A DNA stretch of 64,000 nucleotides, from positions 2,638,501 through 2,702,500 of the forward strand of contig JADLSH010000363.1 of NCBI GenBank assembly GCA_016169945.1. Direction: 5' to 3'. Under the pieces are notes generated by a model. It was not told the origin of the DNA, made no database searches, and worked only from the letters and a program-made list of their open reading frames with translations. Positions 25,063-37,065 of this stretch are shown in pieces (the stretch's first letter is position 1; each line of letters begins with the position of its first letter). Made by a program: the position numbers and the translations under genes. The stretch comes from Trachythela sp. YZ-2020 (taxonomy: Eukaryota; Cnidaria; Anthozoa; Malacalcyonacea; Clavulariidae).

Positions 25063-25982
25063 GTTTGAAAAATAAGGCTGCCTAGATGGTCAAAAAGGCG
25101 CATCAATGGCCCGATATTATATTTTGCCCCTGTCAAATCCACAATTTGGATTTAATATGGGAATTTGCACCCCTCCTGCACCCCCTATTCCAAGCACAAG
25201 AGGGGTGCGCACCCTGAATGAAACTGTAAGCAATGAATTTTCTTCAATGCGACTGAGAATAAATAATAAGCAGGAAAATATACATTCCAGGAATTGATCC
25301 CCAGTTTCAGCGATGAAAACCTGTGAATGAGGTTGAAGTGAAAGGCTCGTACACAATAATAATATTAGCTGGGGTACCTGCAATTTTAATACGAATATTT
25401 GTGGAGCTTATTGGGCCGTAGGCCACGGACAAATCGATTAAATTTTTGTTCAATTTGGATGAAAATTGGTTGACAAATTTACAATAGTTTATCTTGCTTT
25501 CTCGCGCTGAAAAGAGCTGAATTATTTATGAATGATAACTTGAATGAATTTGCTGGCGGTGGTTTAGCGTCTAGTTTAATTTTAGAAACGTCAATGTTAA
25601 TATTATTCGCCCCTATATAAAGATGTGCAATTTGTGCAATCCATATTGCTTTTAATAGCCATTTACTTATCAAATCCATATTGCTATCAGTAACGGTTGA
25701 TGACGTCATTTCAACGGCTGTTTTAGTGTAAATAAGATAAGGATGGATGCATAAATACTTTGGGCGTACTTTATATCATTATGCAGCTGTTTAAAGAGAC
25801 ATCTCTCTTAAAAAATATATACTAAAGAAAGAATTACTCAACGTAATTTAGCCATTGAAAACCGATTAAATACTGGTGTTTAAACAACTTTATTATAGCT
25901 ATAGGGAAATTGCGCATGCACTCGTTACAATAAAAAATTAGGTACAATTTAAATATAGTATGTACTATGTCTATAGTCTATA

Positions 25983-25984
<2 letters not shown>

Positions 25985-26029
<45 letters not shown>
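25985..26029. repeat. (TA)n microsatellite
   Basis: About 20 TA repeats directly left of the TA-flanked MITE. The matching tract in unit 2 is shorter. In unit 3 the ribozyme-bearing element is inserted here. Confidence 0.8.
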
Positions 26030-26031
<2 letters not shown>

Positions 26032-26566
26032 CAGTGTGTATAAAGGTAATCCAACTTTGGCAGGTCGCTGTGCATAAAATACTGAGTTAAACGGTTTAAA
26101 TTTTATATAGTAAGAACGAATAGCCTTTTAGCGTTCCGATGATACCTTTCTCATATCATTACGGACAGAAATAACCGAGTAATCGTCTGTTAAAAATTGT
26201 CGGTCGAAATCACATTTTTCCGCCGATGAGAATTCCAAGTGAGACGTAAAAAAAATAATAATGCATATTTGATAATGGTTAATTGCGCCATCTTGTTTGT
26301 CAGGTTGAGTGATTAGTTATCATTGCTGATTAGTTTTCAAAGCCTTGTGGGACTAAATTTCAAAGAAAAAATGTTCAATTCCCATCGGCGGAAAAATGTG
26401 ATTTTTGGTGATTTTTTTTTGCCAAAGCCATACTCGTTCATTTTTTTACCAAATGACACATAAAACATGTCATTTTAAAGCTAAACGATTGAACATTACA
26501 ATGGTGTAAAAATATTGTTTGCGTTATTGCACGCTAAAGTTGGATTACCTTTTTTTATACACACTG
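26032..26566. mobile_element. Tc1/mariner-type MITE, unit 1 copy
   Basis: Ends CAGTGTGTATAAAGGTAATC and its inverted match GGATTACC..ATACACACTG, flanked by TA on both sides (26030-26031 and 26567-26568). A second internal complementary pair (CACATTTTTCCGCCGATG / CATCGGCGGAAAAATGTG) is present. TA duplication and CAGT ends fit the Tc1/mariner group. It is 535 bp and non-coding. Confidence 0.8.
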
Positions 26567-27417
26567 TATATGTAATATATACAAAACGTGCGAGAGGTCT
26601 TTATCTGATTTAAAACATCGAGACGCAGCCGAGTGCAAGGTTTGTATATGACTTCTAAAATGACTCGTTTTGTACGCTCACTGGCGTTGGAATTTTGAAG
26701 ATTGATGTTATCTACGCTGTAAAAATTGAAGGAGAAAATTTGAGCAAGTCTCTATCAAATATATAGATCCGCTACGGGTCATGAGTTTCCTTTGTATTTT
26801 GCTTATGAAATTGCTTATTTTGAAATGCAATCATAACCATGCCATCGAGATTTGATCCCAAAATCATCATACGAAAATAGCATGCAATCTTATTTTGTCG
26901 AGTTGCCTACAAACGGTTTCAGTTCGACTGAGACGCCCCCGCGCGTTTATCTTTAGTCCGCTAGAATATTATAGATATTTTTTTATAGTGACTAAGGTTA
27001 ATTCCTATATTGGCCGTAAGTCGTTGTTCCTTTAAGGCATAATAGGAACCAGGAGGGATTCGCAATGGGGCCCTTAGCACGGTTTGCATGTTTTTCCTAA
27101 AGTGCCCATTTTTCCGACAAAAGTACAGCCCCATGCAATTCTATTTTACGCCCTATATAGTTCTAGCCCCTTCAATCCATGTTTTATATGTTTTGATGTA
27201 CGAAATATTTATATACTCTGTGAGCCAAAAATGGAATTTAAGCATAGAATATACTACAGAGCACTCTCCATGCACACTGTAAACACGGATTGGTTATAAA
27301 ATAGCCAATTCAAATTGGTCGTTGAAACGAGGTTGCAGCAGTCCTTACCTGTGCCTTCCCGCCAGCAGGACTAGTGCCCCCATAAACCTTTTTGGTTTCG
27401 GCCGGCCCCTTTACCAC

Positions 27418-27613
27418 AGTATAGAGACGACCGGTAGAGCCACTCGGCGATGCAACATGTAGCTGGCTTTTTATGCAAAAATATGCAGTTTACTGGCCAG
27501 GAAAGTTAGCCCAGCTTGTTTATTGACCAGAAAAAGCAATTGACTGGCTGCCAATGCGTAATGAGCGGCCACACAAAATTTCAAATGAGTGGCCCTACTG
27601 GTCGTCTCTATAC
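27418..27613. mobile_element. 196-bp MITE, AGTATAGAGACGACC ends, unit 1 copy
   Basis: The left end AGTATAGAGACGACCGGTAG and the right end CTACTGGTCGTCTCTATACT are inverted repeats. The arm continues into GCCACTC / GAGTGGCC. The interior (GCAATTGACTGGCTGCC) is related to the larger element at 31148-32040. Confidence 0.75.
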
Positions 27614-28632
27614 TATGCCTTTACGTTGTGTCCTGACCGCGCCCTTTCATCGGGCAAAACGAAACACACACCCCTAATGTTTAGACCCAGGTCACGCCCC
27701 TGTATCTGGGTGGGCAAGATGGAAGCAATCTTTTAGATCAAGCAATATGTTTGAGAGGGTTTACGCGGTTTGCTGCGCGCAGATAACATGCCTTGGATTT
27801 TTGAAGAGCGTTTGAGTGTATTTGCATGCATGCTTTAGATAAAGTTACTGAGGTGGTCATATGTTTCAACATTACTGGAATCATTACGTTTCCAAAGGCT
27901 TCCACTGGAGTATAAAATCTCCAATCTTGGTATGGTTGGCCATTTCATTCGAGGTGCTCACATACAACGGAATATCCTTTACTCTAACAGCTCGAAAAAA
28001 AACACAAAGGTATGTTATTCTTTACTTATTCTTGTATATAGATTCATGTTTCCAATAGGCAAAACCATGTTCAATGCCATAGAGATTTTTCGTAAAATAT
28101 TTTAAAATACATTCTAAAAGTGTTGGGTTTTATTAGGTTACAATGTTAACAACTGATTAGAAAATAAACGATCAAATACACATTACAAATGACCTTATAA
28201 TACTGAAGAGTGGATCTCTACAGCTTTAAACTGCGCACTAGCTTCTGCGTTGTCATACAGACACAAATATATTTCTCCGTTTTAATCCTAATCACTAAAT
28301 TGTAGTTCACTGTCCGATTAACGTACTCTATCCTGCAAGCAGGCTAGGTTAACACTCAATCAACACCTATGTCATATTACCGCATGCAAATAAATTATTG
28401 AATCAAAGTATAATCAAATTAATTTAAGTAGCAAAATGTATATATGAATTAAAGAAATAAGAAGTTTAAGTTCAGTATATCACTATACTTGCAAACTGTC
28501 CGAACCAATTCATGTCTTCCTGTTTTTGGGTTAGGGTTGCATGGGAACCCATAAACAACGAGACCTGGGCAAGTTGCCTTATTATTCTATAAGTATACCT
28601 CCGAACCTCTCCTTAATATAGTCCAGTCGCTT

Positions 28633-28970
28633 AAAGTGCCATTAAACCCCAAAATTATTTTTATACATGTGTAATATTTGTATCATTCTGAGAAGAAATG
28701 CAATATATCTTTATAGTAAAAATCCTCATCTTGATCAACTTTTTCACTGTCAAAGTTTCAGGATATGATGTCATTAGATGAATTTTAGCATCAAAAAAAC
28801 AAAGGAAAAGTAATTTACAATTCACCTAATGACATCATATCCGGTAACTTTGACAGTGAAAAAGTTTATCAAGATGAGGATTTTTACTATAAAGATATAT
28901 TACATTTCTTCTCAGAATGATACAAATATTACACATAAACAAAAATAATTTTTGGGGTTAGTGGCACTTT
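28633..28970. mobile_element. long-arm foldback element, unit 1 copy
   Basis: Two arms of roughly 140 bp run from AAAGTGCCATTAAACCCC to GGGGTTAGTGGCACTTT and are almost perfectly complementary (for example TGATGTCATTAGATGAATTT / AATTCACCTAATGACATCA). The loop is short. Present in units 1 and 3 and absent from unit 2. Confidence 0.85.
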
Positions 28971-29703
28971 GGGATAAATTCGTCACTATATAGGCCGGAT
29001 TATATCGGGCACCCCTTTTCAACTTAATTAATCCATTTAGATGAATTTCAGAAGCGGTGCCCAAAAATTTGCAATCAGGAGGGTTCACCTGTAGGGTGTA
29101 GCGTCGGTGGATATAGCAATAAGTTTTTGTCGAAAATGTCTCTGAAAAAATGTTGACCAAAATGTTGAACTTGATATAATAGGTTTCACGTTAAATAATG
29201 AACTCTTAAAATCCAGTTTCTTGCGTTGATATTTAGCATTATTTATCCATCATTAATATGAAGGACATTCCACAAAAAATTAGGTTTGTGAAATTGGGTC
29301 GTGTAAGGGTCTACTAGATTAAAATAATATAATAGTTATTTTGTCCAGTACAACAATCTGAAAGCTATAACTACTAGTAAAGCTACGTTGTAATACCATA
29401 AAACATTGTAGTCGGCATTTTTTGGGATATAGTGACCTATACACCAATTGTTATTTATAGACCACAGTCGACCCAAGCTCTCTGTGTGGTTTAGATATTG
29501 ATAAATAGCAAAAAGATCATGCCTAAAATCAAATTGATTCACAATATTGTTGGACTTACTTGTTCACTATAACATTTATTTTACTCCCGTTTATTTTCAG
29601 GTCATTCCGTTGAACCAGCCCTATATTCATTATATCATCTACACTAATCCCATGAGAGTTTAATGAATGCCTTTTCCTATATTTCCTAACTTTTTTAGTT
29701 ACG

Positions 29704-30069
29704 ATGTCAAGTGTCAGCAGATCTGTAATAGTCGTCATGCTAGTATTGGTTTCCATGGTGATTTACTCGCAGTCATTAGCAAACGATTTGAAGGATAAAC
29801 GGTGTAAATATAAAGGCCTTTATTGGCCAAAATGTGGGAAATGCTGTTCAAGGGCGCTAACAAGATGTCGTATATATTGCGTAAAATGCAAACCCTTTCC
29901 CCATCCTGACAATACAGACAACGACCCTTGCTTTGTACATAAAAATAATAAAAACTACATGATATATTTTGGCACACAAATCTGTTATCCGCCATGCGGA
30001 ATGCAAGAACAAGTCCGCGAGCTTGAAAATGATGCTCCCTATTTTTTCTCGAAAATGGCGCCGAATTAA
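29704..30069 (+). CDS. small secreted 10-cysteine protein, unit 1
   Basis: 121 aa. Residues 1-26 are a clear signal peptide (hydrophobic VIVVMLVLVSMVIYS, cleavage probably after SLA). The mature part of about 95 aa is basic and has ten cysteines. The centre is CGKCCSRALTRCRIYCVKC, followed by PFPHPDN, DPCF, an aromatic NYMIYF stretch and CYPPC. The C-terminus ends YFFSKMAPN. I do not recognise the family; the even cysteine count suggests a disulfide-rich extracellular peptide. TTTTTTAG five bases before the ATG resembles a splice acceptor, which would mean a 5'UTR intron, as in the relative at 62917. ATTAAA near 30340 may be the poly(A) signal. Orthologous copies lie in units 2 and 3. A venom, antimicrobial or signalling role is possible but unproven. 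Confidence 0.85.
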   Translation: MSSVSRSVIVVMLVLVSMVIYSQSLANDLKDKRCKYKGLYWPKCGKCCSRALTRCRIYCVKCKPFPHPDNTDNDPCFVHKNNKNYMIYFGTQICYPPCGMQEQVRELENDAPYFFSKMAPN

Positions 30070-31147
30070 TTGCGTCAAAACGATGAAGAATTGATGGATA
30101 AATTTGACTAAAAACAAGTATATATTAACGGATACACGGGACACGGATTATTGGACAATATTTATGTTAAGAAATTTTAGATATATTTATAGAAATATAA
30201 ACTGTTAAATTAGAAGTTTTAATTAAATTATTTATGTTAATATAAGTTATTTATGTTGCAATTTAGGAGCGTTAAGATTTATGAACTGTAATGAAGAGGA
30301 GTAGTTCAGTGCAAGCTATATGTTAATTAATTAATTAATTATTAAAGTAATTTATTCTAATTATTGCAATGTTGAATTGGAGATATTAAAATACACTATG
30401 ATGAATAATGTTTGCGTTAAATTATTACATGCATGCAGCCGAATTTTAACGGTTAGGTGACCATCTTTTTCAACTTACATGTGGTTTTCTCTTGCCGTTA
30501 TCACCGCCATGTTGGATTTGCTAGACCACAGCGGCCCAATTTCAGGGAGAATGATCAGGAGTTGCGGGTTTTTAACGGCTTTTATAAACAAATTTTATAC
30601 TCAACCAAAACTATTCTAAAAACATTCTTAAATTAGTCAAATAACCACACTTTAACAATAAAAATATAAAATATAGTTGACATGATAGTATAATGCCTTT
30701 GCATTCTTTTAATTATTCCATGAGCTCATTTAGAGCGGTTTATGCAACCTTTTCTAAAACTCATTAGAAGAGATGTTGGAAGCTATATTTCTCAAGTTAG
30801 ATAGGAAAAGATATTTGCTTCATAGTATAACTAATTTACACAGCTAACGATTTGACTAGTCAAGAATTTGACAGATTTAAAAATCTGATCTCATTAAAAT
30901 ATTCTGGCTTCAAAATTGGCTCATTGAATTCAATAGGATGCTCTATCCAGTCCTTGTTTTCAGATCAGCGGGAAATCTGTATGGGTTCAAAACTGAACCG
31001 AATTCAATTCTCTCTTTCATTGACAGTGTCTTCTCGCTCCGCCATCCCTCGCCGGAGTCGCTGCGTCATGTTATTTACATTATAGTGCATCGATGCAGAA
31101 CGGACAATCAAAGAGAGACTTGGAGCAAGTCTAAAGCCTGGTTACAG

Positions 31148-32040
31148 AATAGGAAATGACCAGAAAGGCCACTCAGCAGTGCAACGTGACCATAGATAGA
31201 CTAGATATAGATTGCTGACTCGAGGTCACGGCACGCGCCAACATGAAGAATTCAAAATGGCGGCTGAACCGGTCAAAACATCAAGTGACCTAGTCAACGT
31301 ACGTCGCTTTCAGCAACGTTCACGAAAAGATACTTCTTTTAATATGTTTATTGCCCTTGTGGACGTATAAACACATCAATTTGACAGGGAAAATATTACA
31401 AATTACCTTCGATTCATGCTGATTTAAGTTCGGCGAAATCACATATTTAGGCCGCCAGCTCGTAATACACAAGTTTGTCGCCCTGAATCCACTTTATTTT
31501 GTTTAGAAATAATCCAGGATTAACTCTTTCAACTTTCTATTAGACATCATTGCTCCAAAGGGCAAAAATATTGCAAAACGTCAATCCGTGAGCTCACTGA
31601 AACCAGCCAAATGTTTGTTATTCCAAAGAAAAACCGTCCACAACACTTCTATATTGAATACACATGCACTCCCACGATAATGCTGTTATTATCTAGCAAA
31701 TGCTCCCATTAAGCTTCGTTCATCGAGTCACTTGAGGCGCCATCATACAAAATGGCTGCTCAACCGGTCAAATTTTGTTTGAATTTTGGCGCATTTGTCA
31801 ATATAGTGACGTATTACGAGTCAGCAATCTATGTCTCCTATATCTATGAACGTGACCCCCTAGTTTTATGCAGTTTTCTGGCCAGAATAATGGCGGACCA
31901 GCCAGTTCAGCGTGTTTATTGGCCAGAAAATGCAATTGACTGGCTAGAATAATGGTAATGAACATGCGTAATGCAACATGCGCAGCATAAAAAACTTCAA
32001 AGGTTCGGCCTCAAGTGGCCCTTCTAGTCATTTCTTATTA
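31148..32040. mobile_element. composite inverted-repeat element, unit 1-2 spacer
   Basis: Outer ends are AATAGGAAATGACCAGAAAG and CTTCTAGTCATTTCTTATT. Longer inner arms include GCAACGTGACCATAGATA..ATTGCTGACTCG and CGAGTCAGCAATCTATG..GAACGTGAC. GCAATTGACTGGCTAG links it to the 196-bp MITE family. The same element lies at about 40019-40883. ORFs starting ATGGCTGCTCAACCGG are inside it and are not genes. Confidence 0.6.
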
Positions 32041-32376
32041 TATGGCCTGGTTCACACGAGTGAGATAAGCACAAGCATAAGGAAAGACAAAAGGTAAAAC
32101 AAAGGGATGCAGTGAAGTGTGCAACATATAAACGTCGACATAAGCATAAACATAAGCACAAGCGTCTAGGCATATGATAAGCCAGAACAAAATACATTTC
32201 AAAAGAAAATACTTTCCGCTTTGTCTTTTAAGCCTCAGAGGGAAAGTTATCTTATCCACAGTGGATACACACCACTGTGTATGTTGGGATTTGCCACCCT
32301 ACATACAACCCCCAGACTGCCAAATAGCGCATTTGTGTCTATTTCTTCCTAATTTGCTTCTCTTTTTCTCTCATAG

Positions 32377-32783
32377 GTGGATTTTGATTCCCTGCGTCCA
32401 TTTTCCTACCCACAGACAGATGTTTTTGTACTATACTTCAACATAATGGCACCCTCATCGTTTCTCAACCTCAAACAACGATGGCTATCATCAACGATGG
32501 CAACGATGGCCGGAAATCGACAAATACAAACCGACCACGCCTGCGGTCTAACGTGGAAGCACTCATCTCACTCAAAAACAATCACTTAAGCCCCATTTCG
32601 AAGGACCGAGCAAAGACATTAGCAAAAAAGAACGGTGCTGTTTGTTATGTGGAAACATCAGCACTGACTTTAAAGAATGTTAAAAAAGTTTTCGATGAAT
32701 CGATAGCCGCTGCATCGTCTCCATATAAACGGAAACGTACGCGCGAAACGAAAAAACATTGGACGAAGTGCGTCGTTATGTAG
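32377..32783 (+). pseudogene. Rho GTPase exon 3 pseudo-copy, unit 2
   Basis: It has the same acceptor (TCTCATAG) and starts [17 protein letters not shown] 22-bp insertion of ACGATGG-type repeats after QRW and a 29-bp deletion then shift the frame. The deletion removes the codons for IVLVGTHCD, which include the guanine-specificity loop. The downstream part is open in another frame and ends in an intact basic tail with CVVM. No copies of exons 1 and 2 lie in front of it. As it stands it cannot encode a working GTPase. Confidence 0.85.
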
Positions 32784-33526
32784 TAGTCTTAGGAATGAGG
32801 TTAGCCATGAATAATAAAAGGAATGGGTAGGGGACCGTTTATTGAGTATTCCTAGAGTTGGTTGGGTATTATTTTTTCGACTAAATCCAAGTTTGGGAAA
32901 TCATCCATTCTTTTTATTATCCATTGTTCAACAATTCATGATCAACCATATTGTAAATTAATCCCATGCATACAGTGATCATAAATACACAGGCTAGCTT
33001 ATCCCGCCGTAACATAATCATCATAGCAATTATATATATGTCATCGAAAAATATAATAATACTTCAATAATACTTTAATATTTCTAGTGCGCAAAATCAT
33101 ACATATGCATGATCTAATGCACATTACACAAATCAAAAAAGTATTAAATATAATGATGGCGATTTGTATATTTAATTACAATCCTCACATAGTTATAATA
33201 CGATAAGGCTTCAACATTAATAATTTATCAGGAATAGACATATAGATAGAAAATATTATTTAAAGAAGACGATGCTTCTTCGATATTCGCAGTTGCACGA
33301 GTAGAAACCAGGGATATAACACACCTTGCCGCGTTGTAACTACATGGCAAATTTTATCGCAAGAAAAAAATATTGTACTTTAACGCAACATTTCCTACAA
33401 CACTAGAGAAATGCAGGATATGCTATACCTACTGATCTATACTTTATACTTTACTTATACTGATATAGTATAGGTCAGTGGTTGCATCTTGCAAACTGGA
33501 ACTTGTATTTTGACAATGTAAGTGTA

Positions 33527-33824
33527 GGACGGGTAGCACGGGTGGCGGAAGCGGTTAGCGCGCTGCCTCTTACCACTGAGTTGAGCCTGTTTCACAACAG
33601 GTCGAGGTCACTGTTGGTACTCGCATGAGATCGGCAGTGTGCTCAAATAACTCATGTAAGTTGAGATTCTCTCCTGTGCTTCGAGGGTTTTCCCCGGGTA
33701 CTCCGGTTTCCTCCCTCTAATACTAACCCTTAGGAACTAACAATGGGGCCACAGTAATTGGCTGACGCTGTTGTGGACTCCCTGCCATTGAGGCGAAGTT
33801 GAATAAAAAAAAAGAAAAAAGAAA
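33527..33824 (+). mobile_element. tRNA-derived SINE, unit 2 copy
   Basis: Head GGTGGCGGAAGCGGTTAGCG (A-box-like), a degenerate B-box region near AGGTCGAGGTCACTG, the core CGGGTACTCCGGTTTCCTCC, and an A-rich tail with AAAAGAAAAA. It is flanked by the direct repeat AAGTGTA (33520-33526 and 33825-33831). Unit 1 keeps the uninterrupted site AAGTGTA at 24428-24434. Confidence 0.88.
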
Positions 33825-34242
33825 AAGTGTAACATCGGCTGTAACAAAGTTGTGCGACAAAATACAATGTACATCGTAAAGTCTCACAGTCCAGTTTTAT
33901 CTTTGAGGTCAGGTCAGATATGTTGGGCTGCAAAATTTACTTGAACTGCTTGAACTGCTTGAGGTCATGTGACATACATAATTATTAATCGCAGATGTAC
34001 GTGGTCAAAAACGCTGTAAATTCATGCATGTTGTAATATTTAGTAATATATCCACATTGAAATTGGATTGAAGAATGAAGTAATTTAAATAGAATGTATT
34101 AGAGTTTGGTGAAAAATAATATGATCGTCAACTTATGTATTTGAGTTCAAGTCATTTAGCTTTCAATTTTTATTGCCACCTCTTAACAAACTGGAAGTCA
34201 GTTTTAATGTTGGAATTGCCTTAGAGGTCTAGAAAGGCCCAT

Positions 34243-34456
34243 CTTTTAATGGGACAATCGTGATACCTGCAGGAGGAAATCGGTGCACCTGGAGAAAACC
34301 TACGGTGTTTGCTAGAGTGAGACCAGCCATGGATCCAGGTTGATCCGATAGCGGCGGGGCGTGCTAAGCGGGCTATGGCCATGAAGCAGGGCGTCGTCGG
34401 CATCCGAGGCAGGGTGAATCCGTTATTGAGGACCCCTTGCAGGATCAAGGATCAAA
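34243..34456 (-). mobile_element. SINE-like fragment, unit 2 copy
   Basis: Counterpart of 24833-25062 with the same TTTTCTCCAGGTGCAC core on the minus strand. The G-run is reduced to GGGG here. Confidence 0.5.
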
Positions 34457-35432
34457 ATGTTTGAAAAATAAGGCTGCCTAGATGGTCAAAAAGGCGCATC
34501 AATGGCCCGATATTATATTTTGCCCCTGTCAAATCCACAATTTGGATTTAATATGGGAATTTGCACCCCTCCTGCACCCCCTATTCCAAGCACAAGAGGG
34601 GTGCGCACCCTGAGTGAAACTGTAAGCACTTTTCTTCAATGCGACTGAGAATAAATAATAAGCAGAAATGATACATTCCAGGAATTGATCCCCAGTTTCA
34701 GCGATGAAAACCTGTGAACGAGGTTGAAGTGAAAGGCTCGTACACAATAATAATATTAGCTGGGGTACCTGCAATTTTAATACGAATATTTGTGGAGCTT
34801 ATTAGGCCGTAGGCCACGGACAAATCGATTAAATTTTTGTTCAATTTGGATGAAAATTGGTTGAGAAATTTACAATAGTTTATCTTGCTTTCTCGCGCTG
34901 AAAAGAACTGAATTATTTATGAATGATAACTTGAATGAATTTGCTGGCGGAGGTTTAGCGTCTAGTTTAATTTTAGAAACGTCAATGTTAATATTATTCG
35001 CCCCTATAAAGATGTGCAATTTAATAGCCATTTACTTATCAAATCCATATTGCTATCAGTAACGGTTGATGACGTCATTTCAACGGCTGTTTTAGTGTAA
35101 AATAAGATAAGGATGGGTGCATAAATACTTTGGGCATAGCAACAACATAATAAAGCATTATTGTCATTAAACATCAATTACCACTTATGTAACTTGAAGT
35201 CCTCAAGGTACTTTATGCTTTTAAAAAAAATATATACTAAAGAAAGAATTACTCAACGTATATATTTAGCCATTGAAAACCGATTAAATACTGTCTGGTG
35301 TTTAAACAACTTTATTATAGCTATAGGGAAATTGCGCATGCACTCGTTACAATAAAAAATTAGGTACAATTTAAATATAGTATATACTATGTCTATAGTC
35401 TATATATGTATTTATGTATATATATATATATA

Positions 35433-35992
35433 CAGTGTGCAGTATAAAAAAAAAGGTAATCCAACTTTGGCAGGTTGCTGTGCATAAAATACTGAGTTAA
35501 ACGGTTTAAATTTTACATAGTAAGAACGAATAGTCTTTTAGCGTTCCGATGATACCTTTCTCATATCATTACGGACAGAAATAACCGAGTAATCGTCTGT
35601 TAAAAATTGTCGGTCGAAATCACATTTTTCCGCCGATGGGAATTCCAAGTGAGACGTAAAACAAAAAATAATGCATATTTGATAATGGTTAATTGAGCCA
35701 TCTTGTTTGTCAGGTTGATTGATTAATCAAGCTTGCGTTGAATTTACATTTTAGTTATCATTGCTGATTAGTTTTCAAAGCCTTGTGGCACTAAATTTCA
35801 AAGAAAAAATGTTCAATTCCCATCGGCGGAAAATGTGATTTTTGGTGACTTTTTTTGCCAAAGCCATACTCCTTCAATCGTTTAAAGCTAAACGATTGAA
35901 CATTACAATGGTGTAAAAACCAAATGAATTTGTCAAATATTGTTTGCGTTATTGCACGCTAAAGTTGGATTACCTTTTTTTTATACACACTG
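35433..35992. mobile_element. Tc1/mariner-type MITE, unit 2 copy
   Basis: Ends CAGTGTGCAGTATAAAAA and TTATACACACTG with TA on both sides. The left end carries an insertion relative to unit 1. The internal pair around CCGCCGATGGGAATTC is retained. Confidence 0.75.
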
Positions 35993-36868
35993 TATATGTA
36001 ATATATACAAACCGCGCGAGAGGTCTTTATCTGATTTAAAACATCGAGACGCAGCCGAGTGTTTTAGATCTGATAAAGGCCGAACTGCAAGGTTTGTATA
36101 TGACTTCTAAAATGACTCGTTTTGTACGCTCACTGGCGTTGGAATTTTGAAGATTGATGTTATCTACGCTGTAAAAATTGAAGGAGAAAAATTTGAGCAA
36201 GTCTATATCAAATATATAGATCCGCTACGGGTCATGAGTTTCCTTTGTATTTTGCTTATGAAATTGCTTATTTTGAAATGCAATCATAACCATGCCATCG
36301 AGATTTGATCCCAAAATCATCATACGAAAATAGCATGCAATCTTATTTTGTCGAGTTGCCTACAAACGGTTTCAGTTCGACTGAGACGCCCCCGCGCGTT
36401 TATCTTTAGTCCGCTAGAATATTATAGATATTTTTTTATAGTGACTAAGGTTAATTCCTATATTGGCCGTAAGTCGTTGTTCCTTTAAGGCATAATAGGA
36501 ACCAGGAGGGATTCGCAATGGGGCCCTTAGCACGGTTTGCATGTTTTTCCTAAAGTGCCCATTTTTCCGACAAAAGTACAGCCCCATGCAATTCTATTTT
36601 ACGCCCTATAGTTCTAGCCCCTTCAATCCATGTTTTATATGTTTTGATGTACGAAATATTTATATACTCTGTGAGCCAAAAATGGAATTTAAGCATAGAA
36701 TATACTACAGAGCACTCTCCATGCACACTGTAAACACGGATTGGTTATAAAATAGCCAATTCAAATTGGTCGTTGAAACGAGGTTGCAGCACTCCGTACC
36801 TGTGCGTTCCCGCCAGCAGGACTAGTGCCCCCATAAACCTTTTTGGTTTCGGCCGGCCCCTTTACCAC

Positions 36869-37065
36869 AGTATAGAGACGACCGGTAGAGCCACTCGGCG
36901 ATGCAACATGTAGCTGGCTTTTTATGCAAAAATATGCAGTTTACTGACCAGGAAAGTTAGCCCAGCTTGTTTATTGACCAGAAAAAGCAATTGACTGGCT
37001 GCCAATGCGTAATGAGCGGCCACACAAAATTTCAAATGAGTGGCCCTACTGGTCGTCTCTATACT
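36869..37065. mobile_element. 196-bp MITE, unit 2 copy
   Basis: AGTATAGAGACGACC..GGTCGTCTCTATACT ends as in unit 1, with only a few base changes. Confidence 0.75.

Larger units (their letters stand above)
22640..32250 (+). repeat. segmental duplication unit 1
   Basis: Homology to units 2 and 3 begins near TATCCACAGT (22641) just before Rho exon 3. It runs through the same order of landmarks: SINE fragment, (TA)n, TA-flanked MITE, 196-bp MITE, cysteine-rich gene, and the 31148-32040 composite element. Unit 1 lacks the SINE present at 33527/42378 and the dimeric ribozyme element of unit 3. It carries the 28633-28970 inverted repeat that unit 2 lacks. It also lacks the block corresponding to about 48050-49250 of unit 3. 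Apart from the features listed separately I see no gene in it. Confidence 0.9.

Noticed and set aside
25117..25383. Minus-strand ORF MQVPQLILLLCTSLSLQ with counterparts at 34529 and 43391
   Set aside because: The signal-peptide-like start is followed by different C-terminal frames in the units, and the region is a repeat remnant without splice sites or a poly(A) signal.
27861..28058. Possible exon around ATGTTTCAACATTACTGG, also near 37277 and 46576
   Set aside because: The frame is open in units 2 and 3 and broken in unit 1, no family is recognisable, and no partner exon could be found, although a GTATGT follows.
29735..30144. ORFs on the minus strand opposite the cysteine-rich genes
   Set aside because: They are shadows of the secreted protein genes in the other strand and frame; the plus-strand reading has the signal peptide and conserved cysteines.
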